13,453 bases of DNA from Paenibacillaceae bacterium UBA6304 (GTDB taxonomy: Bacteria > Bacillota > Bacilli > Paenibacillales > Paenibacillaceae): the NCBI GenBank assembly GCA_002439285.1, contig DJTQ01000034.1, positions 1 to 13,453 of the forward strand, in the 5' to 3' direction. The first letter of the stretch is position 1. Every line of letters starts with the position of its first letter. The position numbers were made by a program, and so were the translations under genes. The notes under the pieces were generated by a model, which was not told where the DNA came from, ran no database searches, and worked only from the letters and a program-made list of their open reading frames with translations. Shown here piece after piece: positions 6,981 to 13,422 of the stretch.

Positions 6981-7171
6981 AATTAACTGTATTACCTACA
7001 GTTAATTACCATGAATCCAGTTGTTCTGGATACTTAGCTGTAATTTGTACAGTTAATTCTCATCCTTGCGGCTCTTTTCGCTGCAAGTGTCTAAATTAAC
7101 TGTAGGATTTCCAGTTAGTTTGTCCGGACCTGGCCTACCGCGCGAAATAACTGTAGGAATTCCAGTTAATT
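6981..7171. repeat. array of four 27-bp palindromic repeats
   Basis: Four units, each an 11-base arm, a 5-base centre and an 11-base arm, start at 6981, 7032, 7094 and 7145. Unit 1 is perfect: AATTAACTGTA-ttacc-TACAGTTAATT. Units 2-4 are degenerate versions (for example AATTAACTGTA-ggatt-TCCAGTTAGTT). The spacers are 24, 35 and 24 bases. Each spacer carries its own small inverted repeat: ATCCAG/CTGGAT at 7015-7031, CTTGC/GCAAG at 7065-7087, GTCCGGAC at 7122-7129. It lies after the P450 stop and could cap that transcript. It has no cas genes and is too degenerate for CRISPR; a dispersed genus-type intergenic repeat is most likely. Confidence 0.75.
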
Positions 7172-7242
7172 TTCATAGAGCGGTCTGATGAGCCTAGGGA
7201 GGGGAGCGACATGGTGAAAGTGAGCTTGTTAGTCAGGAGAAA

Positions 7243-7285
7243 GGGGGTGTCCGTCAGCCAACTACGATGACTGACGGACACCCCC
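7243..7285 (-). terminator. 15-bp perfect hairpin after thymidine kinase (possibly bidirectional)
   Basis: GGGGGTGTCCGTCAG (7243-7257) pairs perfectly with CTGACGGACACCCCC (7271-7285) around a 13-base loop. It begins 24 bases after the tdk stop on the minus strand. The T tract on that side is short (TTTCT), and the plus side has only AT-rich sequence. It would still block or protect transcripts from both converging genes. Confidence 0.6.
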
Positions 7286-7309
7286 GCTATATTATTTAAA
7301 CTCGCTAAT

Positions 7310-7879
7310 TTATAGTGGCGGGTTAGTATGGCATTTGCGGCATACAGGATAATAGGATTCGTTACCGCCAATTTGAATTTGTTCCCCGGTATAGACCGGC
7401 TTACCATTCTCCACCCGCAGATTCATCGTCGCCTTTCGGGCACAGAACCAGCAGATGGTCTTCATTTCTTCTATTTTATCCGCATAAATTAGCAAGTGGC
7501 GACTACCTTCAAACAGATGGTTCTGAAAATCGTTCTTCAACCCGAACGCCATTACCGGTATGTTCAGTTCATCGACGATCCGAACCAACTGAAGAATGCT
7601 GGCTTCATCTAAGAATTGGCATTCATCAATAAGTACGCAGTATAATTCGGGGCTATGATCCCGCACGATTCCGAAAATATCCGTATCTTCTGTAATCGGA
7701 ATAGCTTCTCTGCGAAGACCGATCCGGGAAGAGACATATCCGACTTCGTCCCGGTTGTCCAAGGCTGATGTGAAGATGAGAACCGGTTTGTTCTGCTCCT
7801 CGTAATTGTGGGCTACCTTCAAAATTTCAATCGATTTCCCGCTGTTCATCGCTCCGTATTTAAAAAACAACTGTGCCAA
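7310..7879 (-). CDS. tdk: thymidine kinase
   Basis: Thymidine kinase (type II, TK1-like) phosphorylates thymidine with ATP in the cytosolic pyrimidine salvage pathway. The P-loop GAMNSGKS is at residues 9-16, the acidic pair of VLIDECQF is at D85-E86 (E86 the likely catalytic base), and a zinc site is formed by C143/C146 (CWFC) and C180/C183 (CRKC). I start at TTG 7879, giving [16 protein letters not shown], which is how relatives usually begin; AGGAAG lies six bases upstream (7886-7891). In-frame ATGs at 7903 and 7933 lack ribosome binding sites and would add 8 or 18 unconserved residues. The resulting length of 189 is normal. The gene is divergent from the pentapeptide-repeat gene and probably monocistronic. 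Confidence 0.93.
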   Translation of the reverse strand: MAQLFFKYGAMNSGKSIEILKVAHNYEEQNKPVLIFTSALDNRDEVGYVSSRIGLRREAIPITEDTDIFGIVRDHSPELYCVLIDECQFLDEASILQLVRIVDELNIPVMAFGLKNDFQNHLFEGSRHLLIYADKIEEMKTICWFCARKATMNLRVENGKPVYTGEQIQIGGNESYYPVCRKCHTNPPL

Positions 7880-7986
7880 TGGGGACTTCCTCTCTATATT
7901 CATATCGCTTGAAGAATTTAATCCAAAACACATTTATTTTATCATAAATCGGACCGTAAGAGAGTTAGCAAATGTCTGGCAAGGGT

Positions 7987-8026
7987 CGGAAAGATTCGGC
8001 AAGATTCGGAACGATACGAAAAGATA
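7987..8026. repeat. four tandem decamers
   Basis: CGGAAAGATT, CGGCAAGATT, CGGAACGATA and CGAAAAGATA follow each other without gap at a ten-base period, close to one helical turn. They lie in the divergent region between tdk and the pentapeptide-repeat gene, ending next to AGGAGG (8027-8032). Direct repeats phased by a helical turn can bind a cooperating regulator; no function is shown. Confidence 0.6.
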
Positions 8027-8032
8027 AGGAGG

Positions 8033-8105
8033 AAATCCGGTAGGGAGTCCCGCCGAACATGGTTGATCAGGGTACGGGTACGAATTCCCTCCGGGATTTA
8101 TTTGT
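8033..8105 (+). promoter_or_regulatory. possible attenuator or structured leader
   Basis: AAATCC-GG-t-AGGGA (8033-8046) pairs with TCCCT-CC-g-GGATTT (8086-8099), about 13 base pairs with one mismatch. It encloses a smaller CCCG/CGGG stem (8049-8052 with 8075-8078), and a U-rich stretch follows (ATTTATTTGTTAT). This looks like a terminator or attenuator on the plus strand, about 100 bases before the pentapeptide-repeat gene. No known riboswitch pattern is recognised. Confidence 0.4.
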
Positions 8106-8129
8106 TATAGATAAGTAGGGACTGTTCAA

Positions 8130-8174
8130 TTACAATGGCGTTGTTGTAAAATTGGTCAAAGCATGGCGCGCCAT
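8130..8174. promoter_or_regulatory. two palindromes upstream of the pentapeptide-repeat gene
   Basis: TTACAA (8130-8135) and TTGTAA (8144-8149) form an inverted repeat with an eight-base spacer. ATGGCGCGCCAT (8163-8174) is a perfect 12-base palindrome. Both lie 29-73 bases before the start codon at 8203, where operators are usually found. A possible -10 element TAAAAT overlaps the first one at 8147-8152. Confidence 0.4.
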
Positions 8175-8202
8175 AGGCGGGGCAACAAAAGGGGAAATAT
8201 AA

Positions 8203-9075
8203 ATGGCAGAGATACAGGATGATAATATAGAAGTTTCTTTAAAAAAGAGCCTAGTCGCCTTGCATGGCGACTGTGAAAACTGTTTTGGCTTGTGCTGCGT
8301 GGCTTTGCCTTTCGCGGCTTCTTCGGATTTTGCTGCCGATAAGGAGACGGGCCAGCCCTGCGCGAATCTGCGGGAGGACTTTCGCTGCGGCGTCCATTCG
8401 AGCCTTCGGGACAGAGGATATCGGGGCTGCACGGTGTACGATTGCTTTGGTGCAGGACAAAAAATATCCCAGGTTACATTCGGCGGACGGGATTGGCATC
8501 AAAACCCGGATTCGGCAAAACAAATGTACGCAGCATTTCCGACGATGTGGCAGCTTCAGGAGCTGCTATGGTATTTAAGCGAAGCGTTAACCCGGCCGGC
8601 TGCGCAACCGATTCTTGAGGAGCTGCGCACGGCATTTGCAGAAACCGAGCGCCTAACGGGACTGGGCGCGGAAGAACTGCTGCGGCTCGATGCGGGATTG
8701 CACCGGGCGGAAGTCAACCGGTTGTTGCTTCGTACGAGCGAATTGGTTCGCGAGGATGCCCGGCGACGGCATCAAGGGCCCTTGCATCCGCCCAAGAAAA
8801 AAGTCGGCCGTGGCGCGGATCTGATCGGGGCTCGTTTGAAGGGGGCGGACCTGAGATACGCCAATCTCCGCGGCGCCTACCTGATCGCCGCCGATTTGCG
8901 GGACGCCGACTTGAGGGGTGCCGACCTTATCGGGACGGATTTCCGTGATGCGGACATCCGGGGAGCGGACTTGTCCGGCAGCCTGTTTCTCACCCAGGTC
9001 CAACTTAACGCGGCAAAGGGCGATGCCCGGACTAAGCTTCCGGCATGGTTAAGCCGGCCGGATCATTGGTCATAA
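8203..9075 (+). CDS. Cys-rich domain plus pentapeptide-repeat protein
   Basis: This 290-residue protein has two parts. Residues 24-85 hold a conserved-looking cysteine pattern: CENCFGLCC (C24, C27, C31, C32), then C53, C62-G-V-H65, C76 and C81 in CTVYDCFGAGQ. It resembles zinc- or iron-chelating Cys clusters of the YkgJ type. Helical sequence follows, then a basic linker near 196-202. About 13 pentapeptide repeats occupy roughly 203-268 (ADLIG, ARLKG, ADLRY, ANLRG and so on), forming a short right-handed beta-helix. The repeat block is shorter than in Qnr/MfpA gyrase-protecting proteins, so a DNA-mimic role is not supported. No signal peptide is seen, so it is probably cytosolic. The start has AAGGGGA eight bases upstream. 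The function is unknown. Confidence 0.82.
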   Translation: MAEIQDDNIEVSLKKSLVALHGDCENCFGLCCVALPFAASSDFAADKETGQPCANLREDFRCGVHSSLRDRGYRGCTVYDCFGAGQKISQVTFGGRDWHQNPDSAKQMYAAFPTMWQLQELLWYLSEALTRPAAQPILEELRTAFAETERLTGLGAEELLRLDAGLHRAEVNRLLLRTSELVREDARRRHQGPLHPPKKKVGRGADLIGARLKGADLRYANLRGAYLIAADLRDADLRGADLIGTDFRDADIRGADLSGSLFLTQVQLNAAKGDARTKLPAWLSRPDHWS

Positions 9076-9089
9076 GCTTGACGCGGCAA

Positions 9090-9179
9090 GGGCGGTGGCC
9101 GGTTGTTGCCGGTTATCAGCTGATCAACCTAATCAACCTGATCAACCTGATCATCCGCCCTGAGTCGCACCGATTTTTT
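9090..9179 (+). terminator. possible terminator after the pentapeptide-repeat gene
   Basis: GGGCGG (9090-9095) can pair with CCGCCC (9155-9160), or alternatively CGGTG (9093-9097) with CACCG (9168-9172); six T follow at 9174-9179. The two stems exclude each other and the loop is long (about 60-70 bases), with its own near-palindrome GGTTATCAGCTGATCAACC. The fold is uncertain. Confidence 0.35.
9121..9156. repeat. four tandem nonamers
   Basis: TGATCAACC, TAATCAACC, TGATCAACC and TGATCATCC follow without gap. They lie in the loop of the possible terminator after the pentapeptide-repeat gene. This looks like a simple-sequence expansion that could vary between strains. Confidence 0.7.
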
Positions 9180-9294
9180 CCATACATAAGCGGGCCCACG
9201 TACTAGAAGCACTGGAGCCGAAACGCGCATAAAAAGAAACCCTATGCAGCAACCTAAAGCTGGACTGAATAGGAACTGAAGGAGGGAAGACCAC

Positions 9295-9462
9295 ATGGAC
9301 AAGAAGTCTCAAGGCCAAAGCCTCAGCAAATATGAAGTGCAGCGGAATAAATACAACGTAATGCCGGTACCGAGCAAGGAAAAAGAAGAATTTGCAGAGG
9401 AAATCGCGGAGGACGCCAAAGCGGCTTTCAGTAAGCAGCAATCGGAGCAACAGGACAGCTAG
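9295..9462 (+). CDS. small hydrophilic protein, 55 residues
   Basis: An open frame from ATG 9295 to TAG 9462 encodes 55 residues with no cysteine, no signal peptide and no membrane span. The ribosome binding site GGAGGG (9281-9286) is eight bases upstream, and a strong terminator begins 19 bases after the stop, so the gene is a complete unit. The protein is rich in Lys, Glu and Gln, starting MDKKSQGQSLSKYEVQRNKY and ending QQSEQQDS, with a helical EEFAEEIAEDAKAAF segment (residues 31-45). The combination of EVQRN and EFAEE loosely recalls gamma-type small acid-soluble spore proteins, which carry EFASE and xVRxQN motifs, but it lacks their repeats. I give that link low weight. Function is not assigned. 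Confidence 0.75.
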   Translation: MDKKSQGQSLSKYEVQRNKYNVMPVPSKEKEEFAEEIAEDAKAAFSKQQSEQQDS

Positions 9463-9481
9463 TATTGCAGCGAATTATTAA

Positions 9482-9528
9482 CAGGGGCCATCCGGTTGGA
9501 AACCGGCGGCCCCTGATTTGAATTTTTT
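9482..9528 (+). terminator. strong terminator of the small-protein gene, probably bidirectional
   Basis: CAGGGGCC (9482-9489) pairs with GGCCCCTG (9508-9515) and CCGGTT (9492-9497) with AACCGG (9501-9506), with loop GGA; TTTTTT follows at 9523-9528. On the minus strand the same stem is followed by TTAATAATT, so it probably also ends the TelA operon that converges here. Confidence 0.85.
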
Positions 9529-9556
9529 CCGGGCATTGTGAGATCGTTACTGCGTC

Positions 9557-10699
9557 TTACAGCCCCAAACGCTGCCCCTTCTCCAGCCGTTGAATCTGCT
9601 GCTCACCGCTGTCCGCCATTTCCCGGAACTGGATGATCGTATCGCGCATCTTCGGCAGGGCTTCCTGCTTATAGGTACTGATCGAGTCGAAGGCCGACAG
9701 CACGTCGGCAAAGGCTTGCTTCAATGTGTCCACGGAAATGCTCGTCTCGAGCGATTGTTTCTGGATTGCTGCTCCCTGGTCTTTCAGCATTCTTGAAGTG
9801 CTGCTGATCAGGTGGTCCGTCGTTTGGTTCAGCAGCTCGATCTTCTTCAAGACAATTCGTTGATTATAAAGGGCACTGGCCACGGTGACGGATATTTTCA
9901 ATGCTGAGACCGTCACATTTTTGGCCCGGTCAACGCCCCGAATCAGCTCTTTGTTATTCCGAATGACGACCTCGATCGCCATAATGCCCTGCTGGTTCAC
10001 GACCAGCATTTGCTGCAGGTCCATGACGCGTTGGCGGAGCGGGAACAACACTTCCTCCGTAATGAAACGGATCTTGTCTTCGGATTCCTGCCGTTGTTTG
10101 GCGGCCTCCAGTTGAGTTTCAATTTCCGTATCCATCAGCATGCCGAGTTGGATTTCCTTCTGCAGCTTTTTCGTCAATTCGCGCAAAGCCTGCTGTTCAA
10201 ATTCCAGGGTCGTATTGTCATTCTTTAGAGTCGATCTGCCCTTATCGAGTGACACAATAATATCGGAAATGACGGCATCCGCCTTTTCAAACTTGGCAAA
10301 GTAGCTCCGGAGCGGGTTGAATAGTTTGCCAAGAAATCCGGTTTTGGCAAAGTCGACCACGCTGGGATCCAGATCCTTGAGCTGAAGGTGAAGCTCCGTC
10401 AAGCCCTTGGCGACTTGGCCGCCGTCATCCCCGGTTTTGGACAATTTGCCAACGGACACCTGCAACAATGAATTTTTCTCCGAGGATGATTTCATCGTGT
10501 TCATGCCAAAGCTATCGATGGATTGCAGAACTTCCTTACGTTTCTCCAATGATTCGAGATCAAGCTCCAGAATAGCGTTAACGTTATTCGAAGCCAGAAG
10601 CTTGAGCTCCGATACTTCTTCCGGTTCAGGCTGGACCTGCTCCTCAATCGCGTTTTTCAATTGTTCTGAACTTACGACTTCCATGCTGAATGCTGACAA
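9557..10699 (-). CDS. TelA-family toxic anion resistance protein
   Basis: This 380-residue, mostly helical cytosolic protein belongs to the TelA family (toxic anion resistance; B. subtilis YaaN and YceH are relatives). The recognisable core is the segment with FNPLRSYFAKFEKADAVISD (about 128-147), then RELTKKLQKEIQLG, then VLFPLRQRVMDLQQMLVVNQ (about 219-238), followed by the VIRNNKELIRGVDRAKNVTVSAL region. Members are linked to tellurite and other toxic-compound or envelope stress, but the mechanism is not established. The start is TTG at 10699 with GAGGAGGGG five bases upstream; the ATG five codons inside lacks such a site. It is the last gene of a three-gene operon, 27 bases after the VWA gene, so it probably works with that membrane protein. 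Confidence 0.88.
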   Translation of the reverse strand: MSAFSMEVVSSEQLKNAIEEQVQPEPEEVSELKLLASNNVNAILELDLESLEKRKEVLQSIDSFGMNTMKSSSEKNSLLQVSVGKLSKTGDDGGQVAKGLTELHLQLKDLDPSVVDFAKTGFLGKLFNPLRSYFAKFEKADAVISDIIVSLDKGRSTLKNDNTTLEFEQQALRELTKKLQKEIQLGMLMDTEIETQLEAAKQRQESEDKIRFITEEVLFPLRQRVMDLQQMLVVNQQGIMAIEVVIRNNKELIRGVDRAKNVTVSALKISVTVASALYNQRIVLKKIELLNQTTDHLISSTSRMLKDQGAAIQKQSLETSISVDTLKQAFADVLSAFDSISTYKQEALPKMRDTIIQFREMADSGEQQIQRLEKGQRLGL

Positions 10700-10726
10700 T
10701 AAAACCCCTCCTCGAATTTAAAATGA

Positions 10727-12415
10727 TTACATTTGAACGTTGAGCAAATTGCCGATTTTGTACACTACATCATCTGTATCCGCATTGATACTGGCCGCTT
10801 CGTTAATGCTCGAGATGCTCTCCAGCGCTTTGATATTCGCGTTATAACCAATCGTGTAAATCGGGACTTTATAAGTTTCAACTAATCCCCGGATATCTTT
10901 GAGCGAATGGCCCTCGTTGGTTTCTCCATCGCTTAAGACGAAGATGAGCGGCTTCACGTCAGGGTTTGCGGCCAATTCGTCCTGCAGCATTTTCATGGCC
11001 ACCACAATACCGTCGAACGTCGCCGTTCCCCCGGCAGCCTGAAGACTATTGATCGCGCCAACGAACATGGACTGCTGATTCGTATCATATTTCCCGATCG
11101 GAAGATTGATCGTTACATTGTCGGCATAAGAGACGAAACCGATGCTATTGTCCCGTCCTAAATATTTTTGGCCGGTTAATAACGATTCTTTCAGGCGTTT
11201 GAGCGGCTCGCCGTCCATGCTCCCGGATACATCTGCCACGAATACCGCGGCGATCGGCTTGTTTCCGTCCTTCTTTTCTTTCCAGAGCTTCTGGGCGGAG
11301 GAGAGGAGGGAGCCGTCGACGGCCGGAACCTCGGACCGATAATTTTCGAGCTCATTAAAGCCCTTGTCTTTAGCTAGCTTCTGATATTTCTCTTGCCCGG
11401 CAAAATCGGCGAATTGTTTGATGATTTCCAGCTTGTCAGCGGGGAGATCCCCTAGTGCATATAGCGGGCTGTCATGTCTTACGCCGAAGGGGGTGAAGAC
11501 ATATCCGCTTTTGAAATCCGCGGCATTGAGATAGGTCTGGTACTCCAACACGAAAGCATCCAGCATTCCCGTTTTGGCGGCTTCCCGCATTTGTAGCGTC
11601 GTGGAGGCGATGAATGGCACGTTCGCCTGGAATTTTTCAAATCCTTGCACGGCCTTGTCGCCAAGCAGATCGGAACTATCAAACGTCCCGAGCGCGGTTA
11701 CCAGGAAGTTCAATCCGGTCGAGCTGGCAAAAGGGTCGGTGTAACCCATGGACAATTCGTTGTCCGCGATCGCATCCGTAATGGTCTTGATGTTGACGGA
11801 GCCGTATTTATCCACCATTTCATCATATTTGACCTTGCTTGATACGATACCTGCGACATTGCCGACTAGTCGCTTGGAGACTAACTCGGCTTTGATACCC
11901 TGTGCCTTGACCATTTCGCCCCAAAGCTCGTTGGATGGCGTGAAGGCGTCCGGCATATACTTGCCGGATTTGATGTAATCCGCTGCGGTTCCGGAAGCGA
12001 TATTGCGCACCTTCACGGAGACCGGACTTCCGTTCACCATGACTTGCGCTTTATTAAAGTCTTCAGCCACCTCGTTTAGCCATCCGTCGATCCCGGTGCC
12101 CGATTTTTCAGTCGAAGAGAAGATTTCCACATAGCTGTCGGTCGTGTTCTCTACCGATATGGGAAACTTAGAGATATCGGGCAAAGAGTCGCCGACGTTC
12201 ACGGGATCCAGGTCGATCTGGCCCTTAATCGGGTCAGCAGAGGCAACGGAAATATTCTTGTAGAGCTTATCGAGTTTTTTTGCCGCATCTTCGGTAGTGA
12301 TCTGAGTCTGGGATTTACCCAGATTCGATGTTAAAGTTATTCCAAAATATACGAGCGCAAAAACCGCTGCAGCGATGATTGCCAACACCAGAAATGCCTT
12401 ACCCTTCTTTGCCAT
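10727..12415 (-). CDS. membrane-anchored solute-binding-like/VWA fusion protein
   Basis: This 562-residue protein has an N-terminal signal anchor (about residues 6-28). An extracellular part resembling periplasmic solute-binding proteins of the SBP_bac_11 type follows (about 95-370). A C-terminal von Willebrand factor A domain spans about 386-558. The metal-binding MIDAS is complete: DVSGS (D395, S397, S399), a threonine in GGTATFDG (about 464-466), and D496 in LSDGE. No lipobox cysteine, and no cysteine at all, is present, so it is held by the hydrophobic helix rather than as a lipoprotein. I start at 12415 because AAGGGGAG lies six bases upstream; the ATG at 12421 directly abuts that site. 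The preceding gene stops 13 bases upstream. VWA domains bind partner proteins through Mg2+; a ligand sensor or assembly role for this one is inference. Confidence 0.87.
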   Translation of the reverse strand: MAKKGKAFLVLAIIAAAVFALVYFGITLTSNLGKSQTQITTEDAAKKLDKLYKNISVASADPIKGQIDLDPVNVGDSLPDISKFPISVENTTDSYVEIFSSTEKSGTGIDGWLNEVAEDFNKAQVMVNGSPVSVKVRNIASGTAADYIKSGKYMPDAFTPSNELWGEMVKAQGIKAELVSKRLVGNVAGIVSSKVKYDEMVDKYGSVNIKTITDAIADNELSMGYTDPFASSTGLNFLVTALGTFDSSDLLGDKAVQGFEKFQANVPFIASTTLQMREAAKTGMLDAFVLEYQTYLNAADFKSGYVFTPFGVRHDSPLYALGDLPADKLEIIKQFADFAGQEKYQKLAKDKGFNELENYRSEVPAVDGSLLSSAQKLWKEKKDGNKPIAAVFVADVSGSMDGEPLKRLKESLLTGQKYLGRDNSIGFVSYADNVTINLPIGKYDTNQQSMFVGAINSLQAAGGTATFDGIVVAMKMLQDELAANPDVKPLIFVLSDGETNEGHSLKDIRGLVETYKVPIYTIGYNANIKALESISSINEAASINADTDDVVYKIGNLLNVQM

Positions 12416-12428
12416 TCTCATCTCCCCT

Positions 12429-13172
12429 TCATTGCTTATAAAATTTAGTCTGATTAATCAGTGCGTCAATCTCCCTCATGCAGGGCATATCCTCAATCTC
12501 TTTATAGTCTGTGCTGCCTAATAGAGACATTTCGAGCAGCAGTTTATCCAGTTTCAGCAGAATCTCTTCGTTTGCTCCAAGATATCCGGAGACATAAGCC
12601 AAGTACTCATTGTATAGTTTGTTTTTTTCCTGCACCAGTTTGTTGGAAAACCTGCCTGAGCTTTGCTCGCTGGCGAAAGCGGAGAATTCCGAAGCATCGA
12701 AAACGCTGAGTTTATTCAGAATGCCCCTGACATTAAGGTAGAATAGCTTTTCGACTTCGAAAATGACGGAATTGAACTTCTGGTAGCTTAATTCGGTTGG
12801 ATCGAATCGCTGGCTTAGCACATCCAGCAGGGTCGCCTTTTTCTTGTCAATTCTGTCCAGTTGATCCACGGCAAGCACGATATCCTTCTTCAGCACCTTG
12901 ATGTCTTTGTAATGATGCAGCGCGACTATGTAATCCTCATGACTCTGTATGTCTTTTACGGGTGGAGGGGCAGAGGCCTTAAACAGCAAGACATAACTAC
13001 CATAAATCAGCACAAGAAAACTGATCACCAACAAGGTTGCGCCCAATGCGGTTTGCATGGCGCTATCTCCACCGATCCGGACCCCTAATAATCCTGGCGA
13101 TAAAACTACAATGTTCAGGAGCACCACACCGACAATAAGTCCTAGCAGTTTCAATAATCTTGAATTGTTCAA
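12429..13172 (-). CDS. two-TM coiled-coil membrane protein, first gene of the TelA operon
   Basis: This 247-residue protein has two hydrophobic segments (about 6-25 and 42-64) in a hairpin. A cytosolic, highly charged helical domain follows (about 75-247) that includes VLKKDIVLAVDQLDRIDKKK, a likely coiled coil. I do not recognise a family. Its position next to TelA and its layout (membrane hairpin plus helical tail) recall XpaC, which is encoded with the TelA protein YaaN in B. subtilis, but I see no clear sequence match. The start is probably TTG 13172, seven bases after GGAGG (13180-13184). The GTG at 13178 lies only one base from that site. The stop codon overlaps the ribosome binding region of the VWA gene, so the two are translationally linked. 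Confidence 0.75.
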   Translation of the reverse strand: MNNSRLLKLLGLIVGVVLLNIVVLSPGLLGVRIGGDSAMQTALGATLLVISFLVLIYGSYVLLFKASAPPPVKDIQSHEDYIVALHHYKDIKVLKKDIVLAVDQLDRIDKKKATLLDVLSQRFDPTELSYQKFNSVIFEVEKLFYLNVRGILNKLSVFDASEFSAFASEQSSGRFSNKLVQEKNKLYNEYLAYVSGYLGANEEILLKLDKLLLEMSLLGSTDYKEIEDMPCMREIDALINQTKFYKQ

Positions 13173-13187
13173 ATTCACACCTCCCTC

Positions 13188-13422
13188 GATACATAAGCTA
13201 CTCTGCTGCCACCAGCAACTTTAAAAGGACTGAAGCTCTTTCTGCTAATTTTATCAGATATTTACTTCAGTGGCCTCCAAATGTTTCTAATTAAAAATGT
13301 TTTAAATGAAGCTATTTCTGTGTTATTACGGGAATCTCATGGGAATTGTTTCAAAAATATACTTTTCGGGGTTCTTGCCCTGCCCCTCAAAATCCTGATG
13401 CTTTATAAGATGACCTTTTAAA
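13188..13422. other. intergenic region upstream of the TelA operon
   Basis: This AT-rich stretch should hold the promoter of the minus-strand TelA operon and one for a possible plus-strand gene at the edge. ACTGAAG (13229-13235) and CTTCAGT (13265-13271) form an inverted repeat with a 29-base spacer. I find no convincing -35/-10 pair in either direction and no coding sequence. Confidence 0.4.

Noticed and set aside
6981..7171. CRISPR array
   Set aside because: Only four units with up to several mismatches, spacers of unequal length (24, 35, 24) that are themselves palindromic, and no cas genes in the window.
7972..8043. 23-residue ORF starting MSGKGRKDSARFG
   Set aside because: No ribosome binding site at a proper distance, and the frame runs through the decamer repeats, which explain its coding-like look.
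9151..9450. 99-residue minus-strand ORF
   Set aside because: It is antisense to the small-protein gene, which has the better start signal and terminator; no ribosome binding site supports it.
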